From the NCBI RefSeq assembly GCF_008935075.1, contig NZ_CP044545.1, forward strand, positions 3,870,150 to 3,934,149: a stretch of DNA of 64,000 nt, read 5' to 3'. The notes beneath the pieces are model-generated. The model was given only the letters and a program-made list of their open reading frames with translations, was not told the DNA's origin and ran no database searches. Position numbers and translations under genes: made by a program. Below, piece after piece: positions 18,001 to 27,660 of the stretch (its first letter is position 1; every line of letters starts with the position of its first letter). Source of the stretch: Pradoshia sp. D12. Its GTDB lineage: Bacteria; Bacillota; Bacilli; Bacillales; Pradoshiaceae.

Positions 18001-18551
18001 TTGAAAAAAGCTACCCAACTACAGCAAGAGAATTCAGTGACATTGCCCTCGGTAATTTAATTGCAGATGGTATGAAGGCAGCCATGGATTCAGATTTCGC
18101 CTTAATGAATGGCGGCGGTGTACGCTCTCCATTAGATGCAGGCGAGGTGACATTTGGTGATTTATTCGCCATTCAGCCCTTTGGTAATGTATTAAACAAA
18201 GTAAAGCTTAGCGGAGCTGATTTAGAAGTTGTTTTAAATGAACAAATCACGGCAAGAGGTTTAGATTATCACGTATCCGGTTTTAAATATACCTACACCT
18301 ATGATGACCAAGCAAAAAACGGTAAGATAGTCGATATCCTTTTACCGGATGGCAGTAAAATCGATCCGAATAAAGAATACACAGTCGTGATCAACAATTA
18401 TATGTATGGAAATATCAGTACGAGCTTTGGTAAGCTATCAACAGATATGGAAGTCGGACCAGCCGATATAGATGCAACTGTTGAGTTTGTAAAAACCTTG
18501 CCTTCCTCGTTTGAGTATAAGGCAGAGGGTAGAATTCAAAAAATAGATTAA
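15036..18551 (+). CDS. Secreted double-domain cyclic-nucleotide phosphodiesterase / 5'-nucleotidase (YfkN-like)
   Basis: An 1171-residue exported protein with two calcineurin-like nucleotidase units. A signal peptide ends near residue 33 (TSEAEA). Unit 1 (about 45-640): metal motifs TTDIHTN, DNGDLIQG, GNHEFNYG, AHSGF, SHTH; this half resembles CpdB-type 2',3'-cyclic-nucleotide phosphodiesterases. Unit 2 (about 670-1170): GLNDLHGQ, HAGDMIGGSP, GNHEFDEG, AAHNHVN, then the C-terminal domain with NGGGVRSPLDAGEV. It scavenges phosphate and nucleosides from outside nucleotides. Unlike B. subtilis YfkN there is no C-terminal sorting signal, so it is probably released or held non-covalently. ATG 15036 is preferred to GTG 15027. 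Confidence 0.88.
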   Translation: MKLWSSIKGRIFLTSTMAISLVATSFMTSEAEATKHKHHKPKGQSQVELRIMETTDIHTNLLSYDYYKDSSAPNIGLAKTATLVKKARSEVKNSVLVDNGDLIQGTPLGTYKAKIDPLERRETHPAIKAMNIMDYDIATLGNHEFNYGLKYLNEVYNDADFPVINANVYIDDQDNNPSNDVHKFQPYKIVNKKVKDQSGKTKIIKIGYIGFVPPQINEWDKAHLDGKVITKDVVATAKKYIPVLEKKGADVIVAMAHSGFNGNLDNTEDTVYALSKVPGIDALTFSHTHKVFPAKTDAELDALFKDSAGNPLPGVDNTKGTINGVPAVQAGYGGAALGIIDLTLKQVKGEWEISKSQSSTRSVDESIQPDKSIVRAVQKDHEGTLNYIDTPIGTTTDDIYSYFALVQDDPSVQVVTNAQKWYAEKYIELNKPELKDLPILSVGAPFKAGRNGVDEFTDIKKGDLTIRSAGDLYLYDNTLKAVKIKGSVVKEWIEMSAGKFNMIDPAKESEQELLNPSFAVYNFDVIDGVNYQIDVTKAPKYAPNGTLINPESSRVINLEYNGSPIDPDQEFIVVTNNYRAGGGGNFPGLKGSELVIDSADENRQVLMDYISEVKEITPTADRNWSIAPISGEVNVTFTTSPKAEEYITDETPFTYTGKTDSKGFGIFNIDLNRGVNVQLLGLNDLHGQLDTVTTVGDLPTGPISYTAAALKKEEATNPNTFLVHAGDMIGGSPLVSALFQDEPTVEILEAIGFDVGTFGNHEFDEGIDELKRMMNGGDHPKGNADYDGMNFPLVAANAFDTREGNLITQPYTVLEAEGEKIGVIGVVTQETPTMIVTKGNESLKITDEVAAINKYTDELKKQGIEAIIVLAHNPATQTGYTDSFDASRIAEQINDEVDVIFAAHNHVNVNRVVDQKLIVQAYSYGNAFSDVDITIDPLTGDIVSKTGKINTVYQKDYAPDSEVSSILKKYSDRVEPIKAQIIGNNTASLEKSYPTTAREFSDIALGNLIADGMKAAMDSDFALMNGGGVRSPLDAGEVTFGDLFAIQPFGNVLNKVKLSGADLEVVLNEQITARGLDYHVSGFKYTYTYDDQAKNGKIVDILLPDGSKIDPNKEYTVVINNYMYGNISTSFGKLSTDMEVGPADIDATVEFVKTLPSSFEYKAEGRIQKID

Positions 18552-18560
18552 CAAGTGATT

Positions 18561-18600
18561 AAAGGACTGCCAATTTCATAATAGGCAGTCCTTTCTTAGT
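18561..18600. terminator. Bidirectional terminator between nucleotidase and msrAB
   Basis: AAAGGACTGCC and GGCAGTCCTTT form an 11-bp stem flanked by A's and T's. It serves the plus-strand nucleotidase gene and the convergent msrAB gene. Confidence 0.85.
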
Positions 18601-18601
18601 T

Positions 18602-19561
18602 TTACTTATTAAATAAACTTAAATATTGACCGTACCCCTTTTCCTCTAACTGATCTAGAGGGATAAATCGGAGGGCGGCGGAGTTAATACAATAACGCGC
18701 TCGATCCGGTCCAGGCCCATCATCAAAAACATGCCCCAGGTGAGAGTCTGATGTTTTGGATCTTACTTCAATTCTTCGCATCCCAAATGAAGTATCAAGT
18801 TTTTCCTCCATTTCATGTCGCTGTATTGGTTTCGTAAAACTCGGCCAGCCACACCCGGCGTCATATTGGTCAAGTGAACTAAATAAAGGTTCACCCGAAA
18901 TGATATCTACATAGATTCCCTCTTCCTTATTGTCCCAATATTCATTTTTAAATGGCGGCTCTGTTGCATTATTTCTTGTCACCTCGTATTGGAGCGGTGT
19001 TAATTCTGCTCGAAGCTGCTCATCACTTTTTGTATTCTTCCAATTATCTCTTATAAAACGAGCACGACCGGATCCCTCTTTATAGAGATTATAGCGAAAA
19101 GGATTCTTCTTATAGTAATGTTGGTGCTTCTCTTCTGCTCTGTAAAATGGACCAGCCGGGAGTATCTTCGTTACAATTTCCTTCTGAAATCGTCCACTGT
19201 TGGCTAGTTCCTTCTTAGAATCCTCGGCTAAACGATGCTGCTCTTCATTATGATAAAAAATGGCTGTTCGATAAGAATCGCCCCGATCATTAAATTGCCC
19301 TCCGGCATCTGTCGGGTCAATTTGCTGCCAATATTGTTTAAGCAATGTTTCATATGACATTTTTTCAGGGTCATAAGTAATTTGAACAGCTTCATAATGG
19401 CCTGTTGTATCACTGCAAACCTCTTCATATGTTGGATTCTCCGTATGTCCACCCGTATAACCGGATACGACTTTTATAATTCCCGGCTGCTCGTCAAATG
19501 GTGATACCATACACCAAAAACAGCCGCCCGCAAATGTTGCCAGTTCCAACTGATGATCCAT
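18602..19561 (-). CDS. msrAB: Fused peptide methionine sulfoxide reductase MsrA-MsrB
   Basis: A 319-residue protein repairing both stereoisomers of methionine sulfoxide. The MsrA half has GGCFWC with catalytic Cys14 and the YTGG loop; the MsrB half starts near residue 175, has CGWPSF and ends with catalytic Cys291 in [11 protein letters not shown]. The usual zinc-binding CxxC pairs of many MsrB proteins are missing ([18 protein letters not shown]), so this is the zinc-free form. The ATG is preceded by a weak GGGGTG. It is monocistronic, convergent with the nucleotidase gene. Confidence 0.95.
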   Translation of the reverse strand: MDHQLELATFAGGCFWCMVSPFDEQPGIIKVVSGYTGGHTENPTYEEVCSDTTGHYEAVQITYDPEKMSYETLLKQYWQQIDPTDAGGQFNDRGDSYRTAIFYHNEEQHRLAEDSKKELANSGRFQKEIVTKILPAGPFYRAEEKHQHYYKKNPFRYNLYKEGSGRARFIRDNWKNTKSDEQLRAELTPLQYEVTRNNATEPPFKNEYWDNKEEGIYVDIISGEPLFSSLDQYDAGCGWPSFTKPIQRHEMEEKLDTSFGMRRIEVRSKTSDSHLGHVFDDGPGPDRARYCINSAALRFIPLDQLEEKGYGQYLSLFNK

Positions 19562-19742
19562 TCAGTATACACCCCACTATCATTATTTTGGGTAATCAAC
19601 CCTACTATCTTTTCCAACCCTACTTCTATCGTATTCAAACTCATATGCGTATTTATATAAACAATAAAAATGATTCCTACTATGTATCTTATCCCTCAAG
19701 TAAAAAGGCTGCTCTAAATGGTTTTATATTAAGGCAATAATA

Positions 19743-19795
19743 AAGGCAGTGCAAACAAAAGGTCTCATTACCCTTTGTTTAACACTGCCCCTTTA
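19743..19795 (-). terminator. Terminator of the thioesterase gene
   Basis: A long stem: GGCAGTGTTAAACAAAGGG on the minus strand pairs with CCTTTTGTTTGCACTGCC with small mismatches and is followed by TTTATTATT. Confidence 0.75.
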
Positions 19796-19801
19796 ATTCA
19801 T

Positions 19802-20281
19802 TTATTTTTTAAATGTACCAGGCATAACGACTGCTTCGACAACTCCCCTGGCACAAAGTATTTCATCAGCATAAATCTCTGTTTCCACTTTCCACTTTTT
19901 CGGGTGGATTTCAGTTAAAGAACCGATTGCAATTAATGGGACTCCCTCAGGTGTCGGTTTCATAAAATCAACATGTAATGAAGCAGTTACGAATCGAGGT
20001 GGAATTGCATCATCTCCCACATCAAATCCGTTTTTTCGATGGAGAGCCAGAGAGGCAGAGCCAGTCCCATGGCAATCAATTAAGGATGCAATGACTCCTC
20101 CATAGACAAACCCTGGTATTGCCATGTGATCAGATTTTGGCTCATATACAGTTTTAGTCTTATTACCATCCCAGCCAGTTCGAAAATGATGTCCATCTTT
20201 ATTCAGTCGCCCACAGCCATAGCACCAAGCAAAATCATCTGGATAAATATCCTGGATTGCTTTTTCAATCATCTTTATCAC
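19802..20281 (-). CDS. PaaI-type hotdog thioesterase
   Basis: A single hotdog-fold protein of 159 residues. The N-terminal WCYGCGRLN cysteine pair, GFVYGGVIASLIDCHGTGSA (the conserved glycine-rich helix with the catalytic acid) and SLHVDFMKPTP are typical of acyl-CoA thioesterases in this family. The substrate is unknown. Of the possible starts TTG 20284, GTG 20281 and ATG 20272, GTG is 7 bases from AAGGAG and preferred. It lies alone on the minus strand. Confidence 0.85.
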   Translation of the reverse strand: MIKMIEKAIQDIYPDDFAWCYGCGRLNKDGHHFRTGWDGNKTKTVYEPKSDHMAIPGFVYGGVIASLIDCHGTGSASLALHRKNGFDVGDDAIPPRFVTASLHVDFMKPTPEGVPLIAIGSLTEIHPKKWKVETEIYADEILCARGVVEAVVMPGTFKK

Positions 20282-20402
20282 CAAATCACTCCTTACTAAA
20301 ATGAGTAGCTAAAGATTTTTTCAATTCAATATGCATATAAATCTGAGCACATTATCCTTTGGTTGGGTTAATGGCTGCAGGTGCAACTTCTTTTTGTCAT
20401 AA

Positions 20403-21137
20403 TTATGAACCAGTCTTTTCGGATTCAATCCACATCTTCTGTTCTTCTTCCTCTACGATTCTACTTTTTTGTTGCTTTTTTAAATTAATATAGCCAATTG
20501 CTGTGACAGTGAACGCACCGAGAGCATCTACAATAATATCTCCCATCGTATCCATTACAGCGTCTCGCCCAATCAAGACAACTCCCTCTCCTGTAATGAA
20601 TTTTTGCATGTTTGTTCCTAAGACACCATCAGCAAGAAACTCATAAATTTCCCAAACGGTTCCACAGGTTATTGCAAAACAAAAGGCGAATAGAGCCACA
20701 AAAAAGGGACTTAAATCAATTGTTTTCTTGGTATTGTTAAGGAAATTCACAATAATGAATCCTAACGCTCCCAGCATAGCTGCACTAAAGCAATGTAGAA
20801 TTAAATCCCAGTAAGGAACTTTATAATAAAAGTTTCGAACCTCACCAAGATAGATCGCACAAAATAAAAAGATAAAATACATAATTTCCATGATATCCGG
20901 TATATCTATGCGGAAGCGATGTTCTAGTTGGGATGGCAGGAAAATAACTATACATCCTGTTAAACATTGCAAAATCATTAATACATAATCACTTTTCACA
21001 CGTTCATATTCATTTTGGGCAACGCCTGATGGGGCATTGATTAACATGTATATAGCATAAATGACTGATATCGCGAGTAATAGCAGAACTACTCTAAAAG
21101 TCCAGTTTTTCCTTTTTTCATATTTTATGTATTCCAC
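20403..21137 (-). CDS. DUF2238-like integral membrane protein (YjdF type)
   Basis: A 244-residue membrane protein with six or seven helices. The C-terminal half has the conserved pattern of the YjdF family: WDLILHCFSAAMLGALGF, GTVWEIYEFLAD, and DAVMDTMGDIIVDALGA with conserved acidic residues inside the membrane. Function is unknown. It starts at GTG 21137 behind GGAGGGG. The C-terminal tail is highly charged (IVEEEEQKM). Confidence 0.75.
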   Translation of the reverse strand: MEYIKYEKRKNWTFRVVLLLLAISVIYAIYMLINAPSGVAQNEYERVKSDYVLMILQCLTGCIVIFLPSQLEHRFRIDIPDIMEIMYFIFLFCAIYLGEVRNFYYKVPYWDLILHCFSAAMLGALGFIIVNFLNNTKKTIDLSPFFVALFAFCFAITCGTVWEIYEFLADGVLGTNMQKFITGEGVVLIGRDAVMDTMGDIIVDALGAFTVTAIGYINLKKQQKSRIVEEEEQKMWIESEKTGS

Positions 21138-21337
21138 TTTAACCCCTCCTCTCTCTTATTTTACCTTTATTGCCCTACATATTGGTATGGCAAATGGGTA
21201 CATTGCTATAAAAAGAGATTTATAATAGGATTCCATGCAATATTAGTCGCTAAAAGGCTATCGGCTTAACTAATTGTATGTTACACTCTCCTTTATTGGG
21301 TAATAATACCAAAATATAAGATGATGGTGGTGATAAT

Positions 21338-21811
21338 ATGAGGCTTCGTAATGGGATAACAGGATTCTTCGATTCAGCAGATAATCAACTGACACCAATG
21401 GACGAAAGGCAGTTCAAGCAGCTCTGTTATTCTATTGTTAATTACAATGGCGGAACGCTTAATAAATGGAGAGATCCTGCATATCCAACGAGTTTTTATC
21501 ATGCACACATATCATTTAATAATGAGGAATTACATATTTTACTGAATAAGCATTATCCCTTGCTTGCTTTTGCCTCAAGTGTTGAGTATGAATACATTGA
21601 ATTCATTGATCTCCCCCATCTTGTCGAGACATTTTCCTCTTTTTATAAAGTATTGCATACAAGTGAGCTGAACGAGACTGTCATTATTAAAAATCATTTA
21701 AAGCATGATTTTTTACAAAACGAACATGATTTAACTCTCGCTGAATTAGAGAAAATTAAGTATTGGAAACCTAATATAGTTGGAGAGATTATTTTTAACT
21801 ATTGGGATTAG
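21338..21811 (+). CDS. Unknown 157-residue protein
   Basis: A coding gene by its good Shine-Dalgarno (GGTGGTGAT before ATG) and protein-like composition. It starts MRLRNGITGFFDS and ends GEIIFNYWD. It is soluble, aromatic-rich, and has no membrane segment or recognised motif. It is isolated on the plus strand between two minus-strand units. An imperfect hairpin (CCAAGG/CCTTGG, 21816-21846) follows the stop. Confidence 0.6.
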   Translation: MRLRNGITGFFDSADNQLTPMDERQFKQLCYSIVNYNGGTLNKWRDPAYPTSFYHAHISFNNEELHILLNKHYPLLAFASSVEYEYIEFIDLPHLVETFSSFYKVLHTSELNETVIIKNHLKHDFLQNEHDLTLAELEKIKYWKPNIVGEIIFNYWD

Positions 21812-21875
21812 GAAACCAAGGGAACCTATTATAGGGCCTTCCTTGGATGATAGTAAAGGTAAAACAAGCAATCTA

Positions 21876-23105
21876 TCAATCACCTATACCAACAGGCAAG
21901 TAATAGGATAGATTATTGGTAATCATTCCGCCAACCCTGTAGCCGAAGGCAGATGATTTTCCGTTAAGCAGGAAGCTTCCCAAGAGCAACCGGCCTTCCT
22001 GAAGCCCCTTTTCACTTAGATATTGTACAGTCGGCTGTTCCATATAAAGTTGATAAACTGAGGTGTACTCAGAATATGACTTTTGGCTATCTGCGTACAT
22101 TAATCGGCCATTTTCACTAAAGATTTCAACTGTGTCGCCCTCACGCCCAAAGGCTGGTTTTTTCACATAAGGCAGTTGTTTTTTCAAAAAGGGCTCAGCT
22201 TCAAGGTATGTCGGCAGAAAATAATCCTCTACCCACTTATGTTCCTCCTCCGTAAAAAAAGGATGCCCCTCTTCATGCAATCCCCAAATGACAGCCTGAA
22301 CTGCTTTATTTTGCAGTAAAAATGCCGATGGTGGATTCAGGATGGATAGCTTCCCCTCTTCCACTAACTCTAGCAACCATAAGCCAATTGTATTCCCATC
22401 TTTGTCCTGATCCATAATAATATTTTCAATCGGAAAAGTCTGCCGATAAAGGATATCAATCCTGACTCCATTCTCATCGAATAAGCCTACGCCTCTTTGA
22501 ATTTGCAGCTTATGCAAGGGAGTGAACTTGGATGAGGGTACAGCCTGTTTAAGATACTGAACGGTTTCTCTGTCCTCAATATGATCCTCATGAGCCGTAA
22601 ACACGATATGCGGAGCTTTTCCCTTACTGACTTGCTGGATACTTTCCTGAACTGCCTTATACAACTGCACCTCCAAGCCATCATTTGGATTCCCTGCCCC
22701 AAACTCTTTGCAAATACGTCCATTTATATGAAATAATTCTTTAATAAATGTAGGAGTATCTGAATTAATCTCGATACACTTATAACCATCTCCGTATGGA
22801 ATTAGATCCAGGCGCGCGATCACACTTTCAGCCGGGTGAACTTTAAGTCTTAAAAAAGAGATTGTCTCTTCTGGATAACCCATCTCGAGAAAAGTTTCAT
22901 ATGGAACTTTACGTAATAGTGACGCCATTTTCGAGTATACCTTGCCGATTCGTTCAGTAACTAGGCGTATATGTGCTGCCTCTTGCCTGCCTATCAGCTT
23001 CATATCATATAAGGCATATTCCTCACCATAAAGATTAGCCCAAAAGCCCTCTATATGATCATAAAATTTGCTTCTTCTTTCATGGTACTTATCCATCAAC
23101 ATCAT
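21876..23105 (-). CDS. Glutathionylspermidine-synthase-like ATP-grasp ligase
   Basis: A 409-residue ATP-grasp enzyme of the glutathionylspermidine synthase C-terminal type (as in E. coli YgiC and YjfC), without the amidase half. Visible hallmarks are RLDLIPYGDGYKCIEINSDTP (the pre-grasp pocket), PAFGREGDTVEI (ATP-binding lysine and glycine region) and GSFLLNGKSSAFGYRVGGMITNN at the C-terminus. Bacilli do not make glutathionylspermidine, so the amide-forming substrate is unknown. Its start overlaps the preceding gene by 17 bases; AAGGAG is 4-7 bases before two consecutive ATGs. It is the last gene of a four-gene cluster with DUF350, an unknown protein and a lipoprotein. Confidence 0.85.
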   Translation of the reverse strand: MMLMDKYHERRSKFYDHIEGFWANLYGEEYALYDMKLIGRQEAAHIRLVTERIGKVYSKMASLLRKVPYETFLEMGYPEETISFLRLKVHPAESVIARLDLIPYGDGYKCIEINSDTPTFIKELFHINGRICKEFGAGNPNDGLEVQLYKAVQESIQQVSKGKAPHIVFTAHEDHIEDRETVQYLKQAVPSSKFTPLHKLQIQRGVGLFDENGVRIDILYRQTFPIENIIMDQDKDGNTIGLWLLELVEEGKLSILNPPSAFLLQNKAVQAVIWGLHEEGHPFFTEEEHKWVEDYFLPTYLEAEPFLKKQLPYVKKPAFGREGDTVEIFSENGRLMYADSQKSYSEYTSVYQLYMEQPTVQYLSEKGLQEGRLLLGSFLLNGKSSAFGYRVGGMITNNLSYYLPVGIGD

Positions 23106-23550
23106 CTAACTCCTTAACATAAATCACATAAACACCCCGGTCTTCATCAATCTCAGTGGACGTCACTAACATCTGTCCGGCGCCCGGTACATCAACTACA
23201 TCCTTCAAGAGATAGCGGAGTACTTCATAATGATTCTCGTAAGGAGTGCAAGAAAGCAGCCGATAGTTTTCCCGTAATTCATGGTTTCGAAATTCAATAT
23301 GAATCCCTTGACCACGGTAGTTTTTTTCTTTCTCCCCCTGCAAATTCCTCCCTGTTTCCTTAACCACAAGGATTTCCTCTTCAGCAGACATTTCATTCGA
23401 TATTAGCTCATATTGTGTTCCTCTTACAATAAAATACGTACAAAGCTGTCTGGCATAGCACTCATCCACCCCAACAGTTGGGAGATTGTATTGATAAAAG
23501 GGCTCAAACCGCTCATTTCCTTTATCTAAATAATACGTTAATTGCTTCAC
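23089..23550 (-). CDS. Unknown 153-residue protein in the ATP-grasp cluster
   Basis: A soluble, charged protein with no family I can name. It starts MKQLTYYLDKGNERFEPFYQ and ends VKELDDVDG. It sits 18 bases after the DUF350 gene, and its 3' end overlaps the ATP-grasp gene, so the two are translationally coupled. It could be a substrate or accessory subunit of the ligase. Confidence 0.7.
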   Translation of the reverse strand: MKQLTYYLDKGNERFEPFYQYNLPTVGVDECYARQLCTYFIVRGTQYELISNEMSAEEEILVVKETGRNLQGEKEKNYRGQGIHIEFRNHELRENYRLLSCTPYENHYEVLRYLLKDVVDVPGAGQMLVTSTEIDEDRGVYVIYVKELDDVDG

Positions 23551-23568
23551 TCCACTTACCTGCCTTAT

Positions 23569-23967
23569 TTAATAGGATAGACATTTCGCTAAAATTAACC
23601 CCACAGCCAGTGACAACGAGACTAACATGATTCCAACAGCATGATTATCTTCCTCGATTGCTTGATGAATGCTAAACCTTATCGTAAGAACCTCGGCAAG
23701 CAAGAACACAACAATCTGTGAGACAATCCCGATAACTCCCCATATCACCATATCTCTAAGTGATACGGAATATTCAATTGCTGCCCCAAGTACGATTGAG
23801 AGCCCAACGATCTTACCGCCGAGTGACATGGCTGCTGTAGAGTTCTTCTCAGAAATCAGCTTGAATTCCCTCAGCTTTGGCGTACTTATAGTAAATAAAG
23901 CAATCCCTGCAGCAAGCAATAACAAGGCTACTCCTAAATATGAAAGAAAATTAAGATATAAATTCAT
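23569..23967 (-). CDS. DUF350 membrane protein (YjfL type)
   Basis: A 132-residue protein with four membrane helices, matching the DUF350/YjfL family: two similar helix pairs with AMSLGGKIVGLSIVLG near residue 50 and DNHAVGIMLVSLSLAVGLILA near the end. In E. coli yjfL sits next to yjfM and yjfC, an arrangement that this cluster mirrors. Function unknown. Shine-Dalgarno AAGGAGG lies upstream of the ATG. Confidence 0.85.
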   Translation of the reverse strand: MNLYLNFLSYLGVALLLLAAGIALFTISTPKLREFKLISEKNSTAAMSLGGKIVGLSIVLGAAIEYSVSLRDMVIWGVIGIVSQIVVFLLAEVLTIRFSIHQAIEEDNHAVGIMLVSLSLAVGLILAKCLSY

Positions 23968-23990
23968 ATAAATCCTCCTTTTTCAAAGGC

Positions 23991-24326
23991 TTAACCTCCA
24001 AAAGATTTTGTTCCGCTGCCAAATCCCGAACTAGCCTTAATCCCCCCCTTAAAAGAAGAACTATTTTTATAGGATTGGTAGCCCTTATTGTTCAGAAGCA
24101 TGCTTCGATTTCCATAAAAATAACCGCCATAATAATAATGGCCGTGATACCTCGAGTTGTCATCATCACACTCCCAAACACCATCATCATCATCCCATTT
24201 CCAATCTCCGCAGTCTGAATCTGTGGGTTTTGGAGGAAGATCTGCATTTGATGTCCCACACCCGACCAAACCAATGGTCAACGCAGTTACAGTCACACCA
24301 ATCATGATTTTTTTGGTTTTATTCAA
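23991..24326 (-). CDS. Small lipoprotein with acidic and Gly/Ser-rich segments
   Basis: A 111-residue exported protein. A signal peptide with lipobox LVGC sets the mature N-terminus at Cys23. The mature part has an acidic stretch with two cysteines (DCGDWKWDDDDGVWECDDD), a Tyr/Gly segment and a Ser/Gly-rich tail. It starts at TTG 24326 behind GAGGTGAG. It is the first gene of the cluster with DUF350 and the ATP-grasp ligase, the place that lipoprotein YjfM holds in E. coli. Confidence 0.75.
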   Translation of the reverse strand: MNKTKKIMIGVTVTALTIGLVGCGTSNADLPPKPTDSDCGDWKWDDDDGVWECDDDNSRYHGHYYYGGYFYGNRSMLLNNKGYQSYKNSSSFKGGIKASSGFGSGTKSFGG

Positions 24327-24550
24327 TCATCTCACCTCAATCCCTCTTTCGTTATATTTTACTAAATACTTCCAATAAAAAGTATAATAATTGGAAGAAG
24401 AATTTATGTCTTTCTCTTTAGTTATAGGGATTATTTATGTATAACACCTGCTTACGAAAGTATTTAGTATTCTAAAGTAACCGGCACCCTACTAACCAAC
24501 ACATATAATCCCTGCTGAAAAACTATTAAAGACGATTGATTTATTCTCCG

Positions 24551-24587
24551 AAAAAAATCACCTTCCTTACTCAGGAAAGTGATTTTA
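24551..24587 (-). terminator. Terminator of the sugar symporter gene
   Basis: On the minus strand AAAATCACTTTCCT, loop GAGTA, AGGAAGGTGATTTT and further T's; one mismatch. Confidence 0.85.
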
Positions 24588-24608
24588 GATTAATATATTG
24601 TAAATTTA

Positions 24609-26357
24609 CTACAATACATTTTTATTAAGAGTCGTTTTTTCTAAAGGTTCAGCTGTATTTGTTCTATTTCCGATTTTCTTGGTGACGAATAGACCGATCA
24701 GACAAATCAGAGCAGCTCCGGCAAGCCAAGCCCAAGTATGTACACCAAAGCCTATTTCACTTGCGAGACCGAGTTTTGAGAATACGATATAAAAAGCAGT
24801 GACACAGAAGATCATTCCCCAGGCAGCTTCCTGACGATATTTCCATGGATCCAGGTTTACAAGATTGCGGCTTGGAAGAACGTATGCCTCTTCTCTTGGT
24901 TTGATTTTACCGATTATCAACATAAGCAGACAGCTGATGACAAACAGAATAGCCAATTGATATAAGAAGCTCATCTCAGGTTTAACAACCAGCTGAAGGA
25001 TTGCATACGTTGCAATAAAGAAGGTTATGGCTATTTTCGCTGCGATAGCTGGAACTCTCTTTGTCACATAACCAATAAAGATAATCGTGAAAATCGGTAC
25101 ATTGAAAAAGCCGTTTATAACTTGTAAGTATTGGAACAACCCGCTTGGTGCATACATAATCAGTGGTGCGATAAACATGGAGATCAGAGCAATGAAGACA
25201 CCGAACCATTTCCCTTTCCTGACAATTTCCTCATCAGATTTATTTTTTCCAAAGGTTGGCGCATACACATTGATCGCAAATAAAGTTGACGCGCTATTTA
25301 AGATTCCATTAAAGACACTTAATACAGATCCAAACATAGCAGCTGCAAACAAGCCAATTAACGGTTTCGGCATTACTTCTGTTACAAGAGCTGAATACAT
25401 TGTGTCTGGGTTAGCTCCCGTATTACCGATAATCTGAAATGCCATAATCCCAGGGATAATAACAATAATCGGTGTAAAGATTTTCATTAAACCGACAAAC
25501 ATGATCCCCTTTTGTCCTTCTTTTAAATCCTTGGCTGCCAAAGCACGTTGAATAATAGATTGATCAGTTCCCCAATAATAAAAGTTCACTAGTAAAAGGC
25601 CCGTTAAAGCCGCTCCAAATGGAACAACATCATGATTGGTACCAATTGCATTAAACTTTTCAGGAGTCGCTGCAACAAATTGTGAAAACCCTTGAGATAT
25701 GCTGCCGTCTCCTAAAGTAAGCAACGCAAAAATTGGGACTAATAAACCGCCAATGGCCAAAGCAACTCCATTAAATGTATCTGAAATCGCAACCGCTTTC
25801 AATCCACCCAATACTGCATAGAAGAAGCCGATTATTCCGATTAACCACACCATAATCCAAATGCCAGCCTCATAGCTGATATGAAAAGTGCTTTCAATAT
25901 CAAACATTTGGCTTAATGCAATGGCGCCCGAATAAAGGGTCGTTGGTAGCATATTTAACACATATCCCAACAAGAATAATATCGACACAAACGATTTAAC
26001 TTGACTGTCATACCGATCTTCTAAAAATTCAGGAATAGTTGTGATTCCTTGTTTTAAATAACGTGGAAGCAAATAAATAGCTACTAACGCCAAAACGAAT
26101 CCGGACGTAACTTCATAAGCCATGTTACTCATATTCCCCGCAAAGGATTGCCCGCTCATTCCAACGAATTGTGTGGCATTTAGGTTCGTTAATAGCAAGG
26201 ACATCCCAATAACGCCCCATGTTAAACTTCTCCCACCTAAGAAATAATTATCCTTAGATACTTTTCCTTTAACCTTTTCTTTCCTCAATTTTGAAAATGT
26301 ATAGTAGGCAACTACACCCGTAAAGAGAATAAAAGATAGTATGATATACCACTGCAC
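24609..26357 (-). CDS. Na+/sugar symporter (SSS family), probable galactose uptake
   Basis: A 582-residue sodium:solute symporter with about fourteen helices. The SLC5/SglT-type features include TNLNATQFVGMSGQSF, the ATLFAIN-type stretch (NSASTLFAINVYAP), and a C-terminal extra helix. It is the only transporter beside the galactose genes and is divergent from the LacI-type regulator, so galactose or a galactoside is the inferred substrate. It starts at GTG 26357 with a GGGGGG Shine-Dalgarno 7 bases upstream. A cre site lies between start and promoter, and a TTTAGTAAA dyad overlaps the promoter. Confidence 0.85.
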   Translation of the reverse strand: MQWYIILSFILFTGVVAYYTFSKLRKEKVKGKVSKDNYFLGGRSLTWGVIGMSLLLTNLNATQFVGMSGQSFAGNMSNMAYEVTSGFVLALVAIYLLPRYLKQGITTIPEFLEDRYDSQVKSFVSILFLLGYVLNMLPTTLYSGAIALSQMFDIESTFHISYEAGIWIMVWLIGIIGFFYAVLGGLKAVAISDTFNGVALAIGGLLVPIFALLTLGDGSISQGFSQFVAATPEKFNAIGTNHDVVPFGAALTGLLLVNFYYWGTDQSIIQRALAAKDLKEGQKGIMFVGLMKIFTPIIVIIPGIMAFQIIGNTGANPDTMYSALVTEVMPKPLIGLFAAAMFGSVLSVFNGILNSASTLFAINVYAPTFGKNKSDEEIVRKGKWFGVFIALISMFIAPLIMYAPSGLFQYLQVINGFFNVPIFTIIFIGYVTKRVPAIAAKIAITFFIATYAILQLVVKPEMSFLYQLAILFVISCLLMLIIGKIKPREEAYVLPSRNLVNLDPWKYRQEAAWGMIFCVTAFYIVFSKLGLASEIGFGVHTWAWLAGAALICLIGLFVTKKIGNRTNTAEPLEKTTLNKNVL

Positions 26358-26383
26358 AATGGTTCCCCCCTGTTGACTTATTA

Positions 26384-26397
26384 TAAAAACGTTTTCA
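26384..26397 (-). promoter_or_regulatory. CcpA site (cre) upstream of the symporter
   Basis: Minus strand TGAAAACGTTTTTA fits the cre consensus TGWAARCGYTWNCW except one position. It lies 27 bases before the symporter start, downstream of the promoter, where CcpA would block transcription. Confidence 0.65.
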
Positions 26398-26402
26398 TGG
26401 GT

Positions 26403-26445
26403 ATCATAATAAATTTTAGTAAATTAATCAATTTATTTACTAAAT
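26403..26445 (-). promoter_or_regulatory. Symporter promoter with GalR-type operator dyad
   Basis: Minus-strand -35 TTGATT (26431-26426) and -10 TATGAT (26408-26403) are 17 bp apart. TTTTAGTAAA (26414-26423) and TTTACTAAAT (26436-26445) form an inverted repeat flanking the -35. The same word recurs at the regulator and galK promoters, so it is the likely operator of the LacI-family regulator. Confidence 0.65.
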
Positions 26446-26590
26446 ACATTGAAAATAAATTGATATCTTCCAAAAATAGAATCAAGGGATTATTATCATG
26501 ATTGATCGGAAATAGCTATCTATATTTTAGGTATTTCACACTTCCATCCTTTACACCTTTCCTTAATAAAACGAAAATAATCTAAAGAAA

Positions 26591-27659
<1,069 letters not shown>

Positions 27660-27660
27660 A

